Assembly (NCBI RefSeq): GCF_002428305.1
Contig: NZ_DIVJ01000020.1
Coordinates: 666-12,590 of the forward strand
Direction of reading: 5' to 3'
DNA from: Flavobacterium sp. UBA6135
GTDB lineage: Bacteria > Bacteroidota > Bacteroidia > Flavobacteriales > Flavobacteriaceae
Length of the DNA: 11,925 nt
Shown piece by piece: positions 6,840 to 11,925 of the stretch (positions are counted from its first letter, which is position 1; every line of letters begins with the position of its first letter). The position numbers and the translations under genes were made by a program. The notes under the pieces were generated by a model that saw only the letters and a program-made list of their open reading frames with translations, did no database searches and was not told the origin of the DNA.

Positions 6840-6857
6840 CAAGTCGTTTTTTCTTTT
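6828..6857. terminator. Bidirectional terminator shared by the small protein gene and the aroC-symporter operon
   Basis: AAAAACGACT (6828-6837) pairs perfectly with AGTCGTTTTT (6842-6851) around loop AGCA (6838-6841). An A-rich tract lies on the left and a T-rich tract (TTTTTTCTTTT) on the right, so each strand gives hairpin plus U-tract. The TAG stop of the small gene (6837-6839) is at the stem/loop border, and the symporter stop is at 6862-6864 on the other strand. Confidence 0.9.
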
Positions 6858-6861
6858 CGTG

Positions 6862-8148
6862 TTAGTCCTCTTTACTCAAAGGGGGTTCATGTAATTTTCC
6901 AACAGATTTAGCTACTAATGTGGCCACTGTTGCATCACTGGTTATGTTAGTAACCGTTCTACACATATCTAAAGGTCGGTCAATTGCAAAAATCAAAGCC
7001 AATCCCGCTTCCGGAATACCGGCTTGACCTAATACAATAACCAACATCACCATACCGGCACTTGGCACGGCTGCTGACCCAATGGAGGCCAATGTGGCCG
7101 TAACTATAATCATCAATTGCGTTTGTAAATCCAAAGGTTCGGGCAACATGGCTTGTGCAATAAAAATGGCCGCTACAGCCTGATACAAACTTGTTCCGTC
7201 CATATTAACCGTTGCTCCTAATGGCAAAACAAAACTGGAAACTTCTTCGTCCACTCCCACTCTTTCGGTTACACATTCCATAGTAACCGGTAAGGTTGCG
7301 GCACTGGAACTCGTTGAAAACGCTAACAATTGTGCTGGTGCAATCGCTTTAAAAAAACGTATGGGATTTACTTTTGCAATGGTAAATAACAAAGTTGGAT
7401 AAAACACAAACGTCATTAAAAGTAAACCAAACACCACAGTCAAGGCATAAATTCCTAACGCTCCCAAGGTAGAAAAATCAGGAATTTCAACCATCAAAGC
7501 CGCCATCAAAGCAAAAACACCAATCGGTGCGGCTGACATAATGATGTCTATTATTTTCATAATCACCTCATTCAACCCTTTGAAAAAGTCAACTACCGGT
7601 TTAGATTTTTGTTCGTCAATTAAAATTAAACCAATGCCCAAAAGAATTACGAATAGAATTACTTGCAGCATGTTTCCGTTGTTGCTTAAGGCATTAAAAA
7701 AATTATCAGGAACAATATCCACTAATGGTTGTAAAGGACCACTATTCTTTGCTTTCTCTGCCAGTTCTATTTTTTGAGCTGCATCTCCGGCAAAATTTTC
7801 CAACAAACTTACGCGAGATGCTTCGTTTATAAAACTTCCGGGTTTAATGATATTGGCCAACACCAAACCAATTGAAACAGCGGTAAATGTAGAGAACAAA
7901 TAAAACACAACCGTTCTGCCTCCCAATTTAGAAAGCTTTGAAATATCTTTTAAATCAGATAAACCCACAATCAAGGAAACCACAATCAAGGGAACGGCAA
8001 TCATTTTTAAGAGATTGATAAAAATAGTTCCGAAAGGTTTGACCCAATCGACCACTATGCCTTTCATTTCGAGGTTTTTCATCAAATAACCGAAAAGTAA
8101 TCCGGCTACCATACCAATCACAATTTTCCAATGTAAGGGTAATTTCAT
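6862..8148 (-). CDS. Dicarboxylate/amino acid:cation symporter, glutamate/aspartate type (DAACS family)
   Basis: This 428-residue inner-membrane transporter has the GltP/GltPh/EAAT fold. Hairpin-1 serine motif FSTSSSAATLP is at 277-287, NMDGT in TM7 at 315-319, hairpin-2 GSAAVPSAGM at 357-366, and the TM8 binding motif DRPLDMCRTVTNITSD at 390-405. By my count Asp390, Asp394, Arg397, Thr398, Asn401 and Asp405 fall at the same numbers as in the archaeal aspartate transporter GltPh. There Asp394 holds the substrate amino group, Arg397 its side-chain carboxylate, and Asp405 a sodium ion. C4-dicarboxylate carriers (DctA) lack the Asp at 394, so I infer acidic amino acids as substrate, probably with Na+ (or H+). 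The start is 3 nt after the aroC stop and no promoter fits between them, so the two genes should share a transcript. The bidirectional hairpin terminates it. Confidence 0.95.
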   Translation of the reverse strand: MKLPLHWKIVIGMVAGLLFGYLMKNLEMKGIVVDWVKPFGTIFINLLKMIAVPLIVVSLIVGLSDLKDISKLSKLGGRTVVFYLFSTFTAVSIGLVLANIIKPGSFINEASRVSLLENFAGDAAQKIELAEKAKNSGPLQPLVDIVPDNFFNALSNNGNMLQVILFVILLGIGLILIDEQKSKPVVDFFKGLNEVIMKIIDIIMSAAPIGVFALMAALMVEIPDFSTLGALGIYALTVVFGLLLMTFVFYPTLLFTIAKVNPIRFFKAIAPAQLLAFSTSSSAATLPVTMECVTERVGVDEEVSSFVLPLGATVNMDGTSLYQAVAAIFIAQAMLPEPLDLQTQLMIIVTATLASIGSAAVPSAGMVMLVIVLGQAGIPEAGLALIFAIDRPLDMCRTVTNITSDATVATLVAKSVGKLHEPPLSKED

Positions 8149-8151
8149 TTT

Positions 8152-9213
8152 TTATTGATAGATTTTGTTTAGTAAATAAAAGTCGGCCAACACTAAAGCA
8201 GCCATGGCCTCCACAATGGGTACAGCACGAGGCACTACACAAGGATCGTGTCGGCCTTTTCCTTGTGTTTCGATAATTTCTCCTGAGGTAGTTAAGGCTT
8301 CTTGTTTTTGAATTAGTGTAGCAACCGGTTTAAAAGCGACTCTAAAATAAATATCCATACCGTTAGAAATACCACCTTGAATGCCGCCGGACAAATTCGT
8401 TTTTGTAGTTCCGTCCGCGTTGTATAAATCATTGTGTTCACTACCCTTCATTTTTGCTCCACAAAAACCGCTCCCGAATTCAAAACCTTTAACAGCATTA
8501 ATTGACAGCATGGCTTTGCCTAATTCGGCATGTAATTTGTCAAAAACAGGTTCGCCTAAACCAATTGGAACATTTTGTATAACACAAGTTATAGTACCTC
8601 CAACGGTGTCACCTTGTTTTCTGATTTCTTTGATATGAGCTTCCATTTTAGCTGCGGTTGCTTCATCCGGACAACGAATAGGATTGGATTCGGTTTTAGA
8701 AAAGTCTAAATCTTGATAGGGTTTGTCAATGAAAATTTCACCTACCGATGATACAAATGCATTAATTTTTATGTTAGCTATCAATTGTTTAGCAATAGCT
8801 CCAGCCACTACCCTACATGCTGTCTCACGGGCAGAACTTCTGCCGCCACCACGATAATCGCGGATGCCGTATTTTTTCTCATAGACATAATCCGCATGAC
8901 TAGGTCTGAAGGAATCTTTAATATGGGAATAATCGTCTGATTTTTGATTGGTATTAGGAATGATAAAACCTATTGGAGTTCCAGTGGTTTTCCCTTCAAA
9001 TAGTCCGGATAAAAACTGCACTTCATCCGCTTCTTTACGCTGGGTGACAATAGCAGATTGTCCGGGTTTTCTGCGTTCCATTTCATTTTGAATTGCTTCA
9101 AAATCCAGAAAAATTCCGGGAGGACATCCATCAATGATACCACCTAAAGCTTCACCATGTGACTCTCCAAAAGTGGTTAGTTTAAATAAAGTTCCGTAGC
9201 TATTTCCGGCCAT
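8152..9213 (-). CDS. aroC: Chorismate synthase
   Basis: This is the last enzyme of the shikimate pathway: it converts 5-enolpyruvylshikimate-3-phosphate to chorismate using reduced FMN, in the cytoplasm. The 353-residue length is typical. Family signatures are present: TTFGESHGEALGGIIDGCPP (13-32) with His19 in the FMN/phosphate site; RPSHADYVYEKKYG (103-116) with His106; RDYRGGGRSSARET (118-131); and GKGRHDPCVVPRAVPIVEAM (318-337) with Arg321 and Asp323. MAGNSYGTLFKLTTFG is the expected start. There is no flavin-reductase domain, so it is monofunctional and needs an external source of reduced FMN. A -7 motif lies 17 nt upstream of the ATG, and a repeat element begins about 45 bp upstream. 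The symporter gene follows 3 nt after the stop. Confidence 0.98.
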   Translation of the reverse strand: MAGNSYGTLFKLTTFGESHGEALGGIIDGCPPGIFLDFEAIQNEMERRKPGQSAIVTQRKEADEVQFLSGLFEGKTTGTPIGFIIPNTNQKSDDYSHIKDSFRPSHADYVYEKKYGIRDYRGGGRSSARETACRVVAGAIAKQLIANIKINAFVSSVGEIFIDKPYQDLDFSKTESNPIRCPDEATAAKMEAHIKEIRKQGDTVGGTITCVIQNVPIGLGEPVFDKLHAELGKAMLSINAVKGFEFGSGFCGAKMKGSEHNDLYNADGTTKTNLSGGIQGGISNGMDIYFRVAFKPVATLIQKQEALTTSGEIIETQGKGRHDPCVVPRAVPIVEAMAALVLADFYLLNKIYQ

Positions 9214-9230
9214 GATACATTCTGTTTCAA

Positions 9231-9238
9231 CAAAAATA
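9231..9238 (-). promoter_or_regulatory. Promoter -7 motif of aroC
   Basis: On the minus strand TATTTTTG matches TAnnTTTG exactly and ends 17 nt before the aroC ATG. No TTG is at the -33 distance; that place (about 9256-9264) is the edge of the inverted-repeat element. Confidence 0.55.
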
Positions 9239-9258
9239 GGGTTTTTAGTTTAATAACA

Positions 9259-9455
9259 TAACCCGTTGGGCGTAATTAAATTTTGAAATAATTTTGCCAC
9301 GAATTCACGAATTTTTTTTTGAATAATTATTCGATTACATTCGAATTTTCATCAAAGATGAACAAATTATTGCGTTTGTCAAATTTATAATTTGTGAATT
9401 CGTGGCAAAAGTATCCCTACTACTCATGAATTTAATAATTACACCCAACGGGTTA
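9259..9455. mobile_element. MITE-like nested inverted-repeat element, non-coding
   Basis: About 197 bp form a long imperfect palindrome. The outer arms are 20 bp and match 19/20: 9259-9278 (core AACCCGTTGGGCGTAATTA) against 9436-9455 (core TAATTACACCCAACGGGTT). The inner arms are 22 bp and match 21/22: 9292-9313 (core GCCACGAATTCACGAATT) against 9389-9410 (core AATTTGTGAATTCGTGGC). The spacers between outer and inner arms differ (13 and 25 bp), and the 75-bp centre holds a smaller hairpin (ATTCGA 9329-9334 with TCGAAT 9341-9346). Direct repeats AACATAA lie at 9255-9261 and 9455-9461, next to the GC-rich ends, and could be a target-site duplication. There is no coding capacity, so a transposase would have to act in trans. 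It could instead be an REP/BIME-like interspersed repeat; a search for other copies would decide. Confidence 0.65.
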
Positions 9456-9459
9456 ACAT

Positions 9460-9485
9460 AATTTCATTTTACATAATATGAAATT
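9460..9485. repeat. Short inverted repeat upstream of the phosphoesterase gene
   Basis: AATTTCAT (9460-9467) and ATGAAATT (9478-9485) are perfect 8-bp arms around a 10-nt loop. It sits just outside the larger element and about 28 bp upstream of the proposed -33 box, where an operator could be. AT-rich palindromes also arise by chance. Confidence 0.4.
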
Positions 9486-9512
9486 GGTTTATTCACATAA
9501 TAATAATATTGA

Positions 9513-9543
9513 TTGCTTAAAACTTAACTATTGTATAAAATTG
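9513..9543 (+). promoter_or_regulatory. Candidate promoter of the phosphoesterase gene
   Basis: TTG (9513-9515), a 20-bp spacer and TAAAATTG (9536-9543) match the -33/-7 consensus with one mismatch in the -7 box. It would start a transcript near 9550, which fits a gene start at 9585. Confidence 0.45.
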
Positions 9544-9584
9544 AATTGATTTTGAATGACTTAATTTGTCAAACCTCAATTCGT

Positions 9585-10415
9585 ATGCTTAAGAAAAGAA
9601 AAGTTGAAGTAGTTGTTTTATCAGATATTCATTTGGGAACATTTGGTTGTCATGCCAAAGAGTTGCACCAATATCTTTCTACCATTAAACCCAAAACACT
9701 AATTCTCAATGGAGATATTATTGACATTTGGCAGTTTCGGAAATCCTATTTTCCAAAATCTCATTTAAAAGTCATCAAAAAAATTATTGATTTGGCCTCA
9801 AAAGGAACAGAAGTCTATTATATCACCGGAAACCATGATGAAATGTTACGAAAATTCAGTGATGCTTCTATTGGAAATTTTCATATTGTTGATAAACTTA
9901 TCTTAGAATTAGATGATAAAAAAGCATGGATTTTTCACGGTGACGTTTTTGATGCATCTGTTCAACATTCAAAATGGATCGCAAAATTAGGAGGTTGGGG
10001 TTATGACTTGCTTATTTTGATGAACCGGTTTGTGAATCAATTGCTTCAAAAAATGGGAAAAGAACCCTACTCCTTTTCAAAAAAAATAAAAGCGAATGTC
10101 AAAAAAGCGGTTAAATTTATATCCGATTTTGAACATACCGCTGCAGAACTAGCGATTGAAAATAATTATGATTATGTAATTTGTGGTCATATTCACGAAC
10201 CTAAGATGATTCGAAAGGTTAATAAAAAAGGAACTACTTTCTATTTGAATTCCGGTGATTGGGTAGAAAACTTAACCGCGTTGGAATACAACAAAAAACG
10301 TTGGAAATTGTATCGCTTTGATAAAGACACTAACATGGCTCAAGAGGACTTCTTTGAAATGGAAACAAAATTAAGCGAACAATTGGTGGCCTCTTTAATT
10401 TTCTCTAGCAAATAA
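9585..10415 (+). CDS. LpxH-like metallophosphoesterase (UDP-2,3-diacylglucosamine diphosphatase family)
   Basis: This 276-residue cytoplasmic calcineurin-type phosphoesterase has all metal-site motifs: SDIHLG (13-18; Asp14, His16), NGDIIDIW (42-49; Asp44), GNHD (82-85; Asn83, His84), FHGD (117-120; His118) and CGHIHEPK (200-207; His202, His204). The spacing and the GDIIDIW and GHIHEPK forms fit the LpxH branch, which hydrolyses UDP-2,3-diacylglucosamine to lipid X in lipid A synthesis. Bacteroidota often carry more than one such protein, so the exact substrate is uncertain and I give no symbol. The helical insert (about 125-180) is typical of the branch. I chose ATG 9585, giving MLKKRKVEVVVLSDIHLG. 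An in-frame TTG at 9531 would add 18 residues of poor character and lies inside the candidate promoter. No lipid A gene is adjacent. Confidence 0.9.
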   Translation: MLKKRKVEVVVLSDIHLGTFGCHAKELHQYLSTIKPKTLILNGDIIDIWQFRKSYFPKSHLKVIKKIIDLASKGTEVYYITGNHDEMLRKFSDASIGNFHIVDKLILELDDKKAWIFHGDVFDASVQHSKWIAKLGGWGYDLLILMNRFVNQLLQKMGKEPYSFSKKIKANVKKAVKFISDFEHTAAELAIENNYDYVICGHIHEPKMIRKVNKKGTTFYLNSGDWVENLTALEYNKKRWKLYRFDKDTNMAQEDFFEMETKLSEQLVASLIFSSK

Positions 10416-10511
10416 TCTTGTTGACGAATTTTATATTATTACATATTAGCACACTATTTTAAAGAAAAAATTGTTATTTTAGTATACCATAAATAATACA
10501 ACCAAATAACA

Positions 10512-11315
10512 ATGAAAAAACATTTTTTACTGCTTTTTATAGTAGCCGCATTTATCACCTCATGTTCGAGTGATGATTCTTCCAATTCTACCGACAATTC
10601 ATTTGTTTACTTACCCTTAACTTCAGGGAGCAATTGGGATTATGAAATTACAACTGCTAATCAACCTAGTATTTTTGATGATTTATATGTAGGTGATGAA
10701 ATTGTGCTTAACGGAAAAACCTATAAACAAATGAAAAACATTGAAATACCAACCGGTTTATATTGCAGTATTCTAAGAGATAACGCCTTGCGAAACGAAG
10801 GTTCTAAAACTTTTTTTACAGGTGATTTAAGTTTAAATTTAGGAATTAATTTACCTATTGACTTAGCGGTAGAGGATTTCCTGATGTTAGATCATAGTGC
10901 ACCAAGCAATCAGGTTTTAGGAAGTCAAAGTGGGATTATTCAGCAAAACTTTGAAGGTGTTCCTTTAACTATTACTTATACATTTAAAGTTACAGCACAA
11001 GAAAACTTGCCCAACTATGTAACTCCAAATAATGTTACTTATTCCGATGTAAAGAAAGTAAAAATGACATTAGCGTTGCAGTTAGTTACCGTACAAAGCA
11101 TTCCGGGAACAACAGTTACTATTCCTATCACAATATTAAACACTCAAGATGTTGTAACCGCTACACAATTTTATGCTAAAGGCATAGGAATGGTTTATGC
11201 GAATGATGTTATTTCTTATAATTTAGCAATTGATCCAGCTACTTTCAACTTAGACATTCCGCAATCTGGAAGTCAAATAGTTACTGAAACATTAACCACT
11301 TACACCATCAATTAA
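10512..11315 (+). CDS. Lipoprotein of unknown function
   Basis: This 267-residue protein has a lipoprotein signal peptide ending in ITSC (Cys18). SSDDSSNSTDN follows, a Ser/Asp-rich stretch like the surface-export signal of Flavobacterium lipoproteins. The mature chain begins VYLPLTSGSNWDYEI, a start I associate with secreted beta-rich lipoproteins of this phylum. It ends with a strand-rich region including FYAKGIGMVYAN (about 224-235). The composition (many Thr, Asn, Val, Ile; few charges) fits an all-beta fold. I recognise no catalytic motif, and mature cysteines are few (Cys86 is visible in LYCSILRD). It is followed 80 bp later by the beta-barrel gene in the same direction. With no clear hairpin between them they could be co-transcribed, but a -7 motif before the second gene argues for separate starts. 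Confidence 0.82.
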   Translation: MKKHFLLLFIVAAFITSCSSDDSSNSTDNSFVYLPLTSGSNWDYEITTANQPSIFDDLYVGDEIVLNGKTYKQMKNIEIPTGLYCSILRDNALRNEGSKTFFTGDLSLNLGINLPIDLAVEDFLMLDHSAPSNQVLGSQSGIIQQNFEGVPLTITYTFKVTAQENLPNYVTPNNVTYSDVKKVKMTLALQLVTVQSIPGTTVTIPITILNTQDVVTATQFYAKGIGMVYANDVISYNLAIDPATFNLDIPQSGSQIVTETLTTYTIN

Positions 11316-11333
11316 TACAACTATTCTTTCATG

Positions 11334-11368
11334 TTGAGGGATGGTTTGGCATAATTGTTGTAAATTTG
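11334..11368 (+). promoter_or_regulatory. Candidate promoter of the beta-barrel gene
   Basis: TAAATTTG (11361-11368) is an exact TAnnTTTG match ending 27 nt before the ATG. TTG at 11334-11336 is 24 bp upstream of it, one base beyond the usual spacer range. Confidence 0.5.
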
Positions 11369-11395
11369 TAACATTATTTTAAAAATAACATACTT

Positions 11396-11881
11396 ATGAA
11401 AAAATTAATTTTTACAGCTGTAGCATTATTTGGATTCGCAATGTTTTCAAATGCTCAAGAAATTTCAAAAAATGCATTAGGTCTTCGTTTAGGAGATAAT
11501 GACGGTTTTGGTGGAGAAATCTCCTACCAAAGAGCTTTGTCCAGCAACAACCGTTTGGAGTTAGATTTAGGGTGGAGAAATAGTAATAATGTAGATGCTT
11601 TCAAATTAATTGGTCTTTATCAATGGGTTTGGAATATCGACGGTGGTTTCAATTGGTATGCCGGTGTTGGTGGTGGTGTTGGAAGTTGGAATAACAAAAG
11701 AGCTGATGTTAACGGTTCCTATGCTGTTTTGGCCGGTGATATTGGTATCGAATATAATTTTGACATCCCTTTGTTACTGTCTTTAGATTTCCGTCCTGAG
11801 TTTTATTTTGGAGGAAATGACGACTTTAGAAGTAATAATTTTGGTCCTGATATCGCTTTAGGCATCAGATTTCAGTTCTAA
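11396..11881 (+). CDS. Small outer-membrane beta-barrel protein
   Basis: This 161-residue protein has a clear signal peptide (MKKLIFTAVALFGFAMFSNA, cleavage before Gln21). The mature part is made of alternating amphipathic strands with Gly-rich turns: ALGLRLG, GGEISYQRAL, RLELDLGWR, FKLIGLYQWVW, FNWYAGVGGGVG, YAVLAGDIGIEYNF, LLLSLDFRPEFYF and DIALGIRFQF. That is about eight strands, as in an OmpW/OmpX-sized barrel. The C-terminal Phe is the classic signal for outer-membrane assembly by the BAM complex. No plug, TonB box or OmpA-like domain is present. Function is unknown; proteins of this size are usually structural, adhesive or small-solute barrels. Confidence 0.9.
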   Translation: MKKLIFTAVALFGFAMFSNAQEISKNALGLRLGDNDGFGGEISYQRALSSNNRLELDLGWRNSNNVDAFKLIGLYQWVWNIDGGFNWYAGVGGGVGSWNNKRADVNGSYAVLAGDIGIEYNFDIPLLLSLDFRPEFYFGGNDDFRSNNFGPDIALGIRFQF

Positions 11882-11900
11882 TTATTTTAGGAAAAAATAC

Positions 11901-11925
11901 AAAAGAAGCCGTCTCACAACTAGAG
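11901..11925 (+). terminator. Possible left half of a terminator cut by the window edge
   Basis: After an A-rich stretch, GCCGTCTC (11908-11915) is followed by ACAACTA and then GAG at the very end. GAG would be the first three bases of a matching right arm. The rest of the hairpin is outside the window, so this is a prediction only. Confidence 0.35.

Noticed and set aside
7955..8242. Minus-strand frame of 95 codons spanning the aroC-symporter junction
   Set aside because: It overlaps two well-supported genes in another frame, and its Cys/His content comes from the reading-frame shift.
9531..9584. In-frame TTG at 9531 as a start for the phosphoesterase, adding 18 residues
   Set aside because: The added peptide is not characteristic of the family, it overlaps the candidate promoter, and ATG 9585 gives the typical start just before SDIHLG.

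Overview
The window looks like chromosomal DNA from a member of the Flavobacteriales, most likely Flavobacterium or a close relative. The evidence is AT-rich DNA, a C-terminal type IX secretion (T9SS) sorting domain, lipoproteins with acidic residues after the lipobox cysteine, starts without Shine-Dalgarno sequences, and several copies of the Bacteroidota promoter -7 motif TAnnTTTG placed 16-27 nt before start codons. Most genes are housekeeping or cell-envelope genes. I see no phage, integrase, transposase, CRISPR array, toxin-antitoxin pair, tRNA or rRNA.

Layout. 1-287: tail of a T9SS-secreted protein, then a hairpin terminator with a UACG loop. 337-675: small secreted Cys/His-rich protein (DUF6370-like), convergent with a secreted alpha/beta hydrolase (677-1645, minus). 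1646-1964: AT-rich divergent intergenic region. 1965-3071: surface lipoprotein with two FAS1 (fasciclin) domains and a strong terminator. 3246-3911 (minus): uracil-DNA glycosylase ung. 4025-6196: a MutS2-type ATPase without the Smr nuclease domain, followed by a DCC-family (DUF393) protein, probably in one transcript. 6699-6839: a 46-residue single-span membrane protein whose stop codon lies inside a bidirectional terminator. 8152-9213 and 6862-8148 (both minus): chorismate synthase aroC and, 3 nt later, a glutamate/aspartate-type symporter. 9259-9455: a non-coding, nested inverted-repeat element flanked by a 7-bp direct repeat, between the aroC promoter and a divergent LpxH-like metallophosphoesterase (9585-10415). 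10512-11315: lipoprotein of unknown function. 11396-11881: small outer-membrane beta-barrel protein, then what may be the first half of a terminator cut by the window edge.

How the genes relate. Two DNA-maintenance genes, ung and the mutS2 homologue, are divergently transcribed from a 113-bp region with a recognisable -7 motif on each strand. The envelope genes (T9SS protein, DUF6370-like protein, hydrolase, FAS1 lipoprotein, second lipoprotein, beta-barrel) appear to be independent units and not one pathway. I did not find a convincing undescribed multi-gene system. The observations most worth checking are the inverted-repeat element at the aroC promoter, the small membrane protein with its stop-in-terminator arrangement, the aroC-symporter coupling, and the Smr-less MutS2.
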